Below the pieces are notes generated by a model. It saw only the letters and a list, made by a program, of their open reading frames with translations, made no database searches and was not told the DNA's origin. Both the position numbers and the translations under genes were made by a program. Positions 34,854-42,555 of a DNA stretch of 64,000 nucleotides are shown one piece after another; positions within the stretch are counted from its first letter, which is position 1; every line of letters begins with the position of its first letter. Origin of the DNA: Actinomadura macrotermitis (GTDB taxonomy: Bacteria; Actinomycetota; Actinomycetes; Streptosporangiales; Streptosporangiaceae); NCBI RefSeq assembly GCF_009604375.1, contig NZ_WEGH01000004.1, positions 1 through 64,000 on the forward strand, given 5' to 3'.

Positions 34854-36161
34854 TCAGCGGTTGAGATAGGCGGCCAGACCGCCGAGTTCTTCGTTGGCGA
34901 TGAAGGCCGACCGCACGGTGATGAGGGCTTCCTCGACGTGGGCGGTGCAGCCCCACGCCGAGACGCCCCACGAGTCGGCGACCTTGATCTCGGCCGCCGC
35001 CTCGCAGCCGGAGGTGCCGCCGAGCTGGCAGTGCTCGGGGGGCGCGGCGGGGGCCTGCACGGCGGCGGCGACGCGCATCTGGGCGGCGAGCTCGGCGGCG
35101 GCGGAGGCGCGCTGCTCGGCTTCGGCGCGCAGTCGCTGCTCGGCGCGGACGGCCTTGGCCAGTTCCTCCAGGGCGGACCTGGCGCTGGCCTCGGCGGCGA
35201 GCTTGGCCTGTTCGATGTGGTGGCGCTCGATCGCCAGAGCGGCGGTGTCGGTGAAGACCCGCGCCAGGGCCAGGTCGGCCTCCTGCGGCGCGCGCGGGGT
35301 GCGGTGGTACATGGCGAAGGTGCCCAGCAGGCTGCCGTCGCGGGCCAGGATCGGCGTGGACCAGCAGGCGGCCAGGCCCGCCGGCTCGGCCAGGTGGCGG
35401 AAGTCGTCCCAGAAGGGGTCGGTGGCGATGTCGGTGACGATGACCTGGCGGCGCCGGTGGGCGGCGGTGCCGCACGAGCCGACGCCTTCGCCGGTGGCGA
35501 TCCCGTCGATGGCCTGGTTGTAGAACTCCGGCAGGCTGGGGGCGGCGCCGTGGCGCAGGTGCCGGCCGTCGGGGTCGGCCAGCAGCACCGAGACCAGCAC
35601 CTCGTCCGGTGCCAGCTCCTCGATGCAGCGGGCCATGCCCTCCAGCACCTCGGCCAGGGGCTGCTGGCGGGCGATCTGCTCCACCAGGGCCCGGTGCTCG
35701 ACCATCAGCCGCTGGGCGTGCTTGACCTGGGTGGTCTCCACGCCGATCAGCCGGATCCCGATCACGTTGCCTTCGGCATCGCGGCGCGGCTCGTAGGTGA
35801 AGTCGAAGAACATCTCCCGCGCCCGCGCGCCGGTGCCCAGCACGACCCGGGCGTCCCGGCCGGTGTAGGGCTCGCCGGTGCGGTAGACCTGATCCAGCAG
35901 CTCCATGAAGCCCTGGTCGATCAGCTCGGGCGCCAGCTCGGCGACCGGAACCCCGATACGGGCCCGTTCCTCGCCGATGACGGCGAGGAAGGCCGGGTTG
36001 GCCGTCTCCACCACGTGCGCCGGGCCGGTGAGGGAGGCGAACACCGCGGTGGACTGCCCGAACAAGGCCCGCAGGTCTTCCTCGCCCGCCTGCCCGGCCA
36101 CCGCCGTCGCCGCAGGAGCCGGTCCTGCGGCCTCGGGCTCCTGCTCTGATACCGCCGTCAT
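34854..36161 (-). CDS. PAS-GAF sensor protein with cysteine-rich C-terminus
   Basis: A 435-aa soluble protein. Residues 30-140 form a PAS domain (ALFGQSTAVFASLTGPAHVV, later FDFTYEPRRDAEGNVIGIRL). Residues 165-320 form a GAF domain (LAEVLEGMARCIEELAPDEV, then VGSCGTAAHRRRQVIVTDIA). A heptad-rich coiled coil follows (LEELAKAVRAEQRLRAEAEQ). The last 60 residues hold EHCQLGGTSGCEAAAEIKVA and SAWGCTAHVEEALI with three cysteines. There is no histidine-kinase, GGDEF, EAL or PP2C effector domain, so the output is unclear. The C-terminal block may itself be an effector or redox-sensing module. Promoter-proximal palindromes lie upstream. Confidence 0.87.
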   Translation of the reverse strand: MTAVSEQEPEAAGPAPAATAVAGQAGEEDLRALFGQSTAVFASLTGPAHVVETANPAFLAVIGEERARIGVPVAELAPELIDQGFMELLDQVYRTGEPYTGRDARVVLGTGARAREMFFDFTYEPRRDAEGNVIGIRLIGVETTQVKHAQRLMVEHRALVEQIARQQPLAEVLEGMARCIEELAPDEVLVSVLLADPDGRHLRHGAAPSLPEFYNQAIDGIATGEGVGSCGTAAHRRRQVIVTDIATDPFWDDFRHLAEPAGLAACWSTPILARDGSLLGTFAMYHRTPRAPQEADLALARVFTDTAALAIERHHIEQAKLAAEASARSALEELAKAVRAEQRLRAEAEQRASAAAELAAQMRVAAAVQAPAAPPEHCQLGGTSGCEAAAEIKVADSWGVSAWGCTAHVEEALITVRSAFIANEELGGLAAYLNR

Positions 36162-36266
36162 GGTCTGGTCGGCCTTTCCGTTGAGAGATACCGCAGGGTG
36201 GGCGGCGGTGTCCGCTGGTCACGGTCGCGCCGTCGCACGACCTGGGCCACGCGACCCACCGGTACC

Positions 36267-36306
36267 CGATATCGACATGAAATATCCTATTGATCCCGAT
36301 AATCGG
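36267..36306. promoter_or_regulatory. Paired palindromes upstream of the PAS-GAF gene
   Basis: Two related sites, CGATATCG (36267-36274) and CCGAT-A-ATCGG (36296-36306), share the core CCCGATA. They sit in an AT-richer stretch (ATGAAATATCCTATTGATCC) between the hydrolase and PAS-GAF genes. They are operator candidates; no regulator can be named. Confidence 0.4.
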
Positions 36307-36337
36307 ACCGGACTTCGCATCGGCGGCAAGGGCGCCT

Positions 36338-37240
36338 TCAGCGGAGAGCGGAGCGGGCCTCGGCCATGGCCAGGATGCGGTCGGTGACCAGGCCGGGATG
36401 GTCGGCGGGCAGGGCGTGGCCGGCGCCGGGCACCACCTCCGCCCGGCCGTCCGGCACGGACCGGGCGATGCGGCCGGCGGCCTGGCGGCTGTCGTGCAGG
36501 GTGCTGCGCTCGCCGAGCAGGAACAGCGAAGGAGCGCCGATCCGGCGCAGCTGGTCATCGGTGAGGACCTCGGCCGGCGGCAGACCGCGCCGGAAGGTCA
36601 TCGCGGGGCGCACCAGGCGCATCAGGTCGCCGTCCAGGATCGTGCGGTTGTCCAGCAGGCGGGCCAGCAGAGGACGCAGCGGGCGCGGCGCCAGGCCCGC
36701 CAGCCCGCCGGCGATCACCCAGGCGAAGAACCTCCGGCCGGGAGCGGCGAGCCCGGCCGGGTCCAGCAGGGTGAGGGTGGCGGCGCGGCCGGGATGGCGG
36801 AGGTGATGGTGCAGGATCAGCCAGCCGCCGTAGGAGCAGCCGACCAGATGGGCGCGCTCGACCTGGAGAGCGGTCAGCAGTTCCTCCAGCCAGGCCGCGG
36901 CGTCCCGGCCGTCGCCGATCGGGGCGGTCTGCCGGCTGGCGCCCGGCTCGCCGACGGTGTCCACGGCGATGACCTGGTGGCGCCGGCTCAGCGCGCTGAT
37001 GTGGCGGTGCCACATCAGCGCGTTGCCGCTGCCGCCCGGCAGCAGCACGATCGGCGCGCCGCCGCCCCCTTCGACGGCCGGTCCGGCCGAAGGGCCGGCG
37101 CGGTAGACGCGGGTGGCGCCGAAGGTGGTCGCGATGTCCAGGCCGGTACGCGGCTGCGGCCATAGCTTCTCCAGCACCTGGGCGTAGACGGCGTCGAAGC
37201 GGGCCTGGGCTCGTGCGTTCCTGAACTGTCCGATTTTCAT
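36338..37240 (-). CDS. Alpha/beta-hydrolase, 300 aa
   Basis: A single-domain alpha/beta-hydrolase with oxyanion-loop motif VLLPGGSGNALMWHRH near residue 75, nucleophile elbow LVGCSYGGWLI (Ser in GCSYGG) near 140, and catalytic His in PGAGHALPADHPGL near the C-terminus. A lid helix region lies between residues 175 and 235. The fold is that of esterases, epoxide hydrolases and haloperoxidase-like enzymes; the substrate cannot be read. The ATG at 37240 has no Shine-Dalgarno and lies inside a repeated operator, so it may be read from a near-leaderless transcript. It is divergent from a TetR regulator that probably represses it. Confidence 0.9.
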   Translation of the reverse strand: MKIGQFRNARAQARFDAVYAQVLEKLWPQPRTGLDIATTFGATRVYRAGPSAGPAVEGGGGAPIVLLPGGSGNALMWHRHISALSRRHQVIAVDTVGEPGASRQTAPIGDGRDAAAWLEELLTALQVERAHLVGCSYGGWLILHHHLRHPGRAATLTLLDPAGLAAPGRRFFAWVIAGGLAGLAPRPLRPLLARLLDNRTILDGDLMRLVRPAMTFRRGLPPAEVLTDDQLRRIGAPSLFLLGERSTLHDSRQAAGRIARSVPDGRAEVVPGAGHALPADHPGLVTDRILAMAEARSALR

Positions 37241-37270
37241 GGTACACACGTATCATGGTACATATGTATC
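37239..37270. promoter_or_regulatory. Two-copy TetR operator
   Basis: ATGGTACACACGTATC and ATGGTACATATGTATC (37239-37270) are consecutive 16-bp repeats, each almost palindromic around TACA-NN-TGTA; the second contains the perfect palindrome TACATATGTA. They cover the start codon of the hydrolase and lie just before the TetR gene, so binding would block both. Confidence 0.7.
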
Positions 37271-37287
37271 AAGAAAGGGGGTGCGCC

Positions 37288-37899
37288 GTGCCCACCCGGG
37301 TCGATCACGAAGAGCGCCGCAGGACGATCGCCGAGGCCCTGCTGCGGATCGCCGACGCCCAGGGCCTGCAGGCGGCCAGCATGCGCGCGGTCGCCGCCGA
37401 GGCCGGCGTCTCCCTGCGGCTGGTGCAGTACTACTTCCACACCAAGCAGGCGCTGCTGCTCGACGCGCTGGAACGCCTCGGCGCCCAGATCCAAGGGCGC
37501 ATGCTCAGCTGGATCCAGGCGGCCGGCCCCTCCCCCTCGCCTCGTGCGGTGGTGACCGCGGTACTGGGCTGCATCCTGCCCACCGACGACGAAAGCCGCC
37601 GCATCGCCCGCACCTACACCGCCTACTACACCCTGCTCCTGAACGATCCCGACCTGCCGGCCCACCACGCCACCGCCCACCCGGCCGGGCTGGAGTCCTT
37701 CCTCGCCAAGCAGATCCACAGCGCCCGGCGGTCCGGGCAGGTCCCCGCCGGCACCGACCCCGAGATGGCCGCCGCCGGGCTGCTGGCCATGGTCAACGGC
37801 CTGGGCCAAAGCGTCCTGGCCGGGCAGCGCACCGGCGCCGACGCCCAGACCGTCCTCACCCACCACCTGGACCGGCTGTTCGGCCCCGCGGCCGATTGA
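37288..37899 (+). CDS. TetR-family repressor, 203 aa
   Basis: The N-terminal helix-turn-helix is clear (RRRTIAEALLRIADAQGLQA, then SMRAVAAEAGVSLRLVQYYF and HTKQALLLDALERL). The rest is the helical ligand and dimerisation domain of TetR proteins, with hydrophobic helices around TYTAYYTLLLNDPDL and GLLAMVNGLGQSVLAG. The GTG at 37288 is preferred because AAAGGGGGTG lies at ideal distance; ATG codons at 37255 and 37264 lie inside the operator repeats. It probably represses itself and the divergent hydrolase. Confidence 0.92.
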   Translation: MPTRVDHEERRRTIAEALLRIADAQGLQAASMRAVAAEAGVSLRLVQYYFHTKQALLLDALERLGAQIQGRMLSWIQAAGPSPSPRAVVTAVLGCILPTDDESRRIARTYTAYYTLLLNDPDLPAHHATAHPAGLESFLAKQIHSARRSGQVPAGTDPEMAAAGLLAMVNGLGQSVLAGQRTGADAQTVLTHHLDRLFGPAAD

Positions 37900-37919
37900 C
37901 CCGAGGGTCGCGAATGCCG

Positions 37920-37943
37920 GGCCGGGCCGTTTCCGGCCGGGCC
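37920..37943 (+). terminator. Hairpin after the TetR gene
   Basis: GGCCGGGCCG (37920-37929) and CGGCCGGGCC (37934-37943) fold around TTTC with one internal mismatch. It starts 20 bp after the TetR stop codon. Confidence 0.45.
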
Positions 37944-38138
37944 ACCTTCGGCCGGGACGACGCGCGGGCGCGCTGGGAGAACAGGGCTCAGGGTGGAGCA
38001 GAGCGGCATCTGGCAAGCGGACGGTCTTCCGCATCGGCAGGTGTCGCGGCTGTGGGAAAGGCCGCGTCGTCCGCGGTGGGGAGGGGCCCGGCCGGACCCC
38101 GGCCCGGCGGCGCGGAGGAACCGAAACGGAGACCCTCT

Positions 38139-39419
38139 GTGGATTGTCGTTTATGCCCGCCGCGCCGGACGCCGGCGCTGCTGACCGTGCTGTCGCTGTC
38201 CCTGTGGGCGGTGCAGGCGATCGCGCCGGCCGCGGCGCACGCCGCGTTCCCCGGCGCCAACGGCAAGATCTACATCGTCGACCAGGCCACCGACCCCGAC
38301 AAGGAGATCTACTCGATCGACCCCGACGGGACCGGCCTGGCCAAGGTCACCGACAACGACGTCGACGACGGCAACCCGGCGGTGAACGCCGCCGGCACCA
38401 AGATCGCCTTCACCCGGTTCACCGACACCCAGCACCTGTGGACGATGAACATCGACGGCACCGGCCAGACCCAGGTCAGCCCCGAGGGCATCATCGACAG
38501 CCGGATCGACTGGTCCCCCGACGGCACCAAGATCGTCTACAGCACCCCCGGCGGCCTCAAGACCGTCAACGCCGACGGCACCGGCGCCACCGCGCTGGGC
38601 GTCGACGGGCAGGTCCCGGCCTGGTCGCCCGACGGCACCAGGATCGCCTACGGGTCGGGGGCGAACGTCTTCACCGTCCATCCCGACGGCACCGGCGTCA
38701 CCCAGATCACCGCCGCCCCCTCCGGCCAGGCGGCCCGGGGGCCCGACTGGTCCCCCGACGGCACCAAGATCGCCTTCACCCTCGGGCCCCTGCAGGGCGG
38801 CACCCCGCAGATCCACACGATCAACGCCGACGGCACCGGGCTCGCCAACGTCTCCAACGACACCGTCCCCGCCGGCGCGCCGCTGTGGTCGCCGGACGGA
38901 ACCAAGATCGCCTATAGCGCGAACCAGGACGTCTACACCATGAACGCCGACGGCACCGGAAAGACCCTGCTGTCGGGCGTGCCCGGCTTCCAGTTCGCCA
39001 CCGACTGGGCCCCCGGCTCCGCGCCCGCCGCCGCCGACATCGACGTGGACCTGACCGCCCAGCCCAAGCTGGGGATCCTGGTGCCCTACCTGAGCTACAC
39101 CCTCACCGCCCGCAACACCGGTCCCGGCGCGGTCACCGCCGCCACCGTGAAGGCGTCCCTGCCGCCCGGCGCGACCGCCACCGGGCTGTCGACCGGGTGC
39201 AGCACCGCCGCCGGGACGGTCACCTGCACCTACGGCGCCATCGCCAATGGAGCCAGCGCCGACAAGAGCTTCCGCGTCCCGCTGAACCTGCTCTCGCTGG
39301 GGCAGGTCTCGGTGACCGGCACCCGCACCGCCAGCACCCCCGCCGACCCCGTCAGCGGCAACGACTCCGCCACCGCCACCTGCAACGTCGTCTCCGTCGT
39401 CCTGGCCGCCTGCCCCTGA
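38139..39419 (+). CDS. Secreted TolB-like beta-propeller with DUF11 domain
   Basis: An N-terminal signal peptide (RRTPALLTVLSLSLWAVQAI, ending AHAA) leads into six or so PD40 repeats, each with the core W-SPDGTKI-Y and a preceding N-DGTG motif (WSPDGTKIVYSTPGG, WSPDGTRIAYGSGAN, WSPDGTKIAFTLGPL and so on). These form a TolB-type beta-propeller over residues 30-290. Residues 300-425 are a DUF11-like immunoglobulin fold (TLTARNTGPGAVTAATVKAS). This is an extracytoplasmic protein, perhaps anchored or shed. The GTG at 38139 follows AACGGAG. It has no obvious partner. Confidence 0.85.
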   Translation: MDCRLCPPRRTPALLTVLSLSLWAVQAIAPAAAHAAFPGANGKIYIVDQATDPDKEIYSIDPDGTGLAKVTDNDVDDGNPAVNAAGTKIAFTRFTDTQHLWTMNIDGTGQTQVSPEGIIDSRIDWSPDGTKIVYSTPGGLKTVNADGTGATALGVDGQVPAWSPDGTRIAYGSGANVFTVHPDGTGVTQITAAPSGQAARGPDWSPDGTKIAFTLGPLQGGTPQIHTINADGTGLANVSNDTVPAGAPLWSPDGTKIAYSANQDVYTMNADGTGKTLLSGVPGFQFATDWAPGSAPAAADIDVDLTAQPKLGILVPYLSYTLTARNTGPGAVTAATVKASLPPGATATGLSTGCSTAAGTVTCTYGAIANGASADKSFRVPLNLLSLGQVSVTGTRTASTPADPVSGNDSATATCNVVSVVLAACP

Positions 39420-39445
39420 AGCCCCCGGGGCGCCGGTCGCGGTCC

Positions 39446-40729
39446 TCATGCGGCCAGCCGGTGCTCGCCGTCCGCGTCGCGCTTCATCGTCTCCACCGGC
39501 GCCTGGACGGCGAGCACCTCGCCGTGGCCGCTCGAACCGGCCGGCCACAGCACCCGGGCCGCGACGGCGGCGAGGAGCCCGATCGCGGTGAGCGCGCCGG
39601 CGGCGGCCGTCATGCCCGCCCCGGAGGCCAGCCAGCCGGCCAGCGGATAGGTGAGCAGCCAGGCGGCGTGGGACAGGGAGAACTGGGCGGCGAACGCGGC
39701 GGGCAGGTCGGCCGGGGCCACCGACCGGCGGATCAGGTTGCCGGACGGGGTCAGCACGGCGGAGGTCGCGGCCCCGGCCACCGCCCACGCGGCCGGCAGC
39801 ATCGGCCAGGAGAAGGCGCCGGCGGCCAGCGCGGCGGTGAGGACGGCCGGCACCGCGACCAGCACACCGGCGGCGGGCAGCATCACGGCGCGGGCGGAGA
39901 ACCTGTCCAGGACGCGGGGCAGCAGCAGGGCGACGACCATCGACCCGGCCCCGAACGCGCCCAGCGCCAGGGAGACGTCGCCGGCGGCGCGGCCGAGGTG
40001 CTCGCGGACCAGGACCACGGTGTTGACGACGACCATGGCGCCGGCCGCGGCGACGGCCACGTTCAGCGCGAGCAGGGCGCGCAGCGCCGGCGTGGCGCCG
40101 AACAGCCGCGCCCCGTAGGTCGCCTTGGCGAGCGGGCCGCCGCTGCGGCCGGCCGGCGAGGGCTTGGGCAGCACGGCCGAGACCACCAGTGCGGCCGAGG
40201 CCAGGAACCCGGCCACCGTGCCGAAGAACAGCAGGTTGTAGCTGATCAAGGTGAGCAGGGCGGCGGCGAGCGCCGGGCTGAACAGGCTCTCCAGGTCGTA
40301 GGCCAGCCGGGACAGCGACAACGCCCGCGTGTAGTCGCGCTCGGCCGGGAGCACCTCGGGGATGGTCGCCTGGAACGTCGGGGTGAAGGCCGCCGAGGCG
40401 GACTGCAGCAGGAAGATCAGCACGTAGATCTGCCACACCTCGGTCACGAAGGGCAGCGCCAGCGCGACACCGCCCCGGACCAGGTCCGTTGTCACCATCA
40501 GGGCCCGGCGCGGGATCCGGTCGGCGACCGCGCCGACCGCCTGGGAGATCACGACATAGGCGACCATCTTGATGGCCAGCGCGGTGCCGAGGACGGCGGA
40601 GGCGTCCGCGCCGGCCAGATCGTAGGCGAGCAGGCTCAGCGCCACGGTCGCCAGGCCGGTGCCCACCAGGGCGATGGCCTGCGCGGCGAACAGGTGCCGG
40701 TAGGTGCGGTCGCGCAGAACGGTGAACAT
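39446..40729 (-). CDS. MFS efflux transporter under ArsR control
   Basis: A 427-aa protein with about twelve membrane segments. The loop between segments 2 and 3 has GAVADRIPRRALMV, the family signature, and MFTVLRDRTYRHLFAAQAIA is the usual start of the EntS/MdfA-like group. TPTFQATIPEVLPAERDYTR and PSGNLIRRSVAPADLPAAFA mark the two halves. A hydrophilic tail ends the protein. An inverted repeat 20 bp upstream and an ArsR gene directly before it on the same strand indicate metal-dependent control. The substrate could be a metal chelate or metal ion, which is an inference from that regulator. Confidence 0.9.
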   Translation of the reverse strand: MFTVLRDRTYRHLFAAQAIALVGTGLATVALSLLAYDLAGADASAVLGTALAIKMVAYVVISQAVGAVADRIPRRALMVTTDLVRGGVALALPFVTEVWQIYVLIFLLQSASAAFTPTFQATIPEVLPAERDYTRALSLSRLAYDLESLFSPALAAALLTLISYNLLFFGTVAGFLASAALVVSAVLPKPSPAGRSGGPLAKATYGARLFGATPALRALLALNVAVAAAGAMVVVNTVVLVREHLGRAAGDVSLALGAFGAGSMVVALLLPRVLDRFSARAVMLPAAGVLVAVPAVLTAALAAGAFSWPMLPAAWAVAGAATSAVLTPSGNLIRRSVAPADLPAAFAAQFSLSHAAWLLTYPLAGWLASGAGMTAAAGALTAIGLLAAVAARVLWPAGSSGHGEVLAVQAPVETMKRDADGEHRLAA

Positions 40730-40748
40730 GGCCTCGCCTCTCCGTGCT

Positions 40749-40770
40749 CATGTGCTTACTTGCGCACATG
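40749..40770 (-). promoter_or_regulatory. ArsR-type operator
   Basis: CATGTGC (40749-40755) and GCACATG (40764-40770) form a perfect inverted repeat with an 8-bp centre. It lies just upstream of the MFS start and downstream of the ArsR gene. Its form is like SmtB/CzrA-type operators. Confidence 0.65.
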
Positions 40771-40815
40771 TTAACCGAGAGGGTCGTGCCGGCATTCCCG
40801 CACGGGGCAGGGGGT

Positions 40816-41178
40816 TCAGGAGTGCCAGGGTTCGCCGGTCACCTTGTGGTCGGCGTGGCTCAACGCCTCCAGGACGAGGCTGCGCAGGTGGCCGTCGCGC
40901 AGCGAGTACACCGCGTGCCGCCCTTCCTTGCGGAACTGGACGAGCCCCGCCAGGCGCAGCTTGGCCAGATGCTGGCTGACGGCGGGCCGGGCCGCGCCGC
41001 TGGCCTCGACCAGCGTGGTCACGTCCGCCTCCCCTTCGGCCAGCAGCCACAGCAGGTGCAGCCGGGTCGGATCGGACAGCAGCGCGAACACCGCGCTGGC
41101 CGCCTCCAGCTGCTCCCGGTCCGCAACGAGCTCGTGCCGGTGAACGACCGGAGACGACGGACGACCACGCTCTGACAT
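40816..41178 (-). CDS. ArsR-family metalloregulator (alpha-5 Zn/Co/Ni type)
   Basis: A 120-aa winged-helix protein with the ArsR helix-turn-helix (ADVTTLVEASGAARPAVSQH, then LAKLRLAGLV) and FALLSDPTRLHLLWLL before it. The C-terminal helix carries Asp95, His97, His108 and His111 in the pattern D-x-H-x10-H-x2-H. This is the alpha-5 metal site of CzrA/SmtB proteins, which sense Zn, Co or Ni. No cysteine motif ELCVCDL is present, so an arsenic or cadmium sensor is unlikely. The gene precedes the MFS gene by 86 bp, with an inverted-repeat operator between them. Confidence 0.92.
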   Translation of the reverse strand: MSERGRPSSPVVHRHELVADREQLEAASAVFALLSDPTRLHLLWLLAEGEADVTTLVEASGAARPAVSQHLAKLRLAGLVQFRKEGRHAVYSLRDGHLRSLVLEALSHADHKVTGEPWHS

Positions 41179-41311
41179 GAGGCCATCGTAGGTCCCGGGG
41201 ACCGCCCCGGCGGGCACGGGAGGACCCGCGCGGCCGGCCGGCCGGGGCCGCCGCACGGTACGGGGCGGGGCTGTTACGTTGGCCGTGGCGCGGCCCGGAA
41301 GAGGAGAGCAC

Positions 41312-41722
41312 ATGGCAGCGGAACGGGTACTGGTGCTCGGTCTCGACCCCGCCAGGCTCCAGGGCTGGGACCCCGGGCCGGTCCAGGCGGCGCTGGCACG
41401 TGGCCGGGCCCGGTTCGACGACCTCGGCATCGAGGCCGACTGGTGCCTGGTGGACCTGGACGAGGATCCCGAAGGCGCGATCGTGGCGGCCCTGACCGGC
41501 GGGGACCACGCCTGCGTGGTGATCGGCGGCGGCATCCGCACGCACGAGCCGCTGCTGGAGTTCTTCGAGCGCGTGGTGAACCTGGTCCGGCGGCACGCGC
41601 CCGGCGCCGCCATCGCGTTCAACACCTCCCCCGAGGACTGCGCCGACGCCGCCCTGCGCTGGCTGCGCCAGCCGATGCTCGACGAACACCCCGCTGAACG
41701 CGAGGCTTCGCAGAAGGGCTGA
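41312..41722 (+). CDS. Conserved hypothetical protein, 136 aa
   Basis: The product begins MAAERVLVLGLDPARLQGWD after GAGGAGAGCA. It has a repeated strand-helix arrangement of a small Rossmann-like or flavodoxin-like fold: ERVLVLGLD, DWCLVDLDEDPEGAIVAAL, HACVVIGGGIRTHEPLLEFF, and AIAFNTSPEDCADAALRWL. The GGGIRTHEPLLEFFE segment is conserved in similar proteins I recall from proteobacteria and actinomycetes, but no function is known to me. It is convergent with the PhzF gene. Confidence 0.75.
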   Translation: MAAERVLVLGLDPARLQGWDPGPVQAALARGRARFDDLGIEADWCLVDLDEDPEGAIVAALTGGDHACVVIGGGIRTHEPLLEFFERVVNLVRRHAPGAAIAFNTSPEDCADAALRWLRQPMLDEHPAEREASQKG

Positions 41723-41731
41723 CCGGGGCGG

Positions 41732-42532
41732 TCAGGGCAGCTGGAAGGTACGGGCGATCCGTGCGGTGCCGCCCAGGACGACCGTCGGGCCGGGGCGTGT
41801 GGCGGCGGTGATCGTGGCCGGGCTGCCGAGGGAGTCGCCCATGTCCACGGTGATGCCTTGGCCGGCCAGGTGCGCGGCGAGGCAGGCGGTGCTGTTGGCG
41901 TTGGCGACGTCCTCGGGGACGCCGATCGAGGGGGCGAACATGCGGGCCGCGACCCGGCCTGAGTGTTCCGGGGCGGAGTAGACGTAGCAGCCGAGGAGGC
42001 CCAGCTCGTCGCAGGCGGCGCGGAGCCGCTCGAAGTCCGGGGCGAGTGCGGACAGGGCTGCTCGCGTGGCGACGGGGATCAGCAGACGCGGCCGTCCCAT
42101 CGCGGCGACCCGGGCGCCGTGGGTGAGGACGCCGGCGCCGAGGGCGGGCAGGACGAGGTCCAGCTCTGCCGCGGTGGGTTCGCGCAGGTCGACGGGGCCC
42201 GCGTCGAAGGAGGCCGTGATGTGGTCCTTCTCCTGGTCGGCCCGGCCGGTGAAGGTGCGCCGCGAGGTGCGGAGTGTCGTCCGGTGCACCTGTGCCTCGG
42301 CGAGGAAGGCCAAGGCCGCGATCGTCCCGTGGCCGCACGCGGGCAGTTCCCCTTCGGTGGTGAAGAAGCGCAGGGCAGCCTCGGGCGCGGAGACGAAGAC
42401 CGCGTGCGAGGTTCCCGCCAAGGCCGGCACGCGGCGGCGCTCGGCGTCGGTCAACGGCGCCTCCTCCATCACGGCGGTGGGGCTGCCGCCCCGGCCGTCG
42501 CGTAGGCACGCGTGGACGATCGTGACCTGCAT
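41732..42532 (-). CDS. PhzF-family isomerase-like protein
   Basis: A 266-aa protein of the PhzF/DapF-like double-domain fold. Seen are GSPTAVMEEAPLT (GNP-A-V motif with Ser in place of Asn), LRFFTTEGELPACGHGTIAA with the catalytic-type CGHGT(I)A, and the second-half mirror RMFAPSIGVPEDVANANSTA followed by CLAAHLAG. The acid residue of the fold (E near position 45 in PhzF) cannot be aligned with certainty. PhzF proteins isomerise dihydro-anthranilate-like acids, but most family members have unknown substrates and no other phenazine gene is here. ATG at 42532 has AAGGAG before it. Confidence 0.88.
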   Translation of the reverse strand: MQVTIVHACLRDGRGGSPTAVMEEAPLTDAERRRVPALAGTSHAVFVSAPEAALRFFTTEGELPACGHGTIAALAFLAEAQVHRTTLRTSRRTFTGRADQEKDHITASFDAGPVDLREPTAAELDLVLPALGAGVLTHGARVAAMGRPRLLIPVATRAALSALAPDFERLRAACDELGLLGCYVYSAPEHSGRVAARMFAPSIGVPEDVANANSTACLAAHLAGQGITVDMGDSLGSPATITAATRPGPTVVLGGTARIARTFQLP

Positions 42533-42555
42533 GGGCACTCCTTGCGGCCGGTCGG

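Noticed and set aside
37914..38138. Possible N-terminal extension of the TolB-like protein
   Set aside because: The upstream codons are low-complexity Arg/Ala/Gly sequence without a signal peptide. The GTG at 38139 directly precedes a proper signal peptide and has a binding site.
41732..42532. Phenazine biosynthesis locus
   Set aside because: Only a PhzF-like gene is present. PhzF homologues occur widely outside phenazine clusters and no phzA/B/D/E/G is here.
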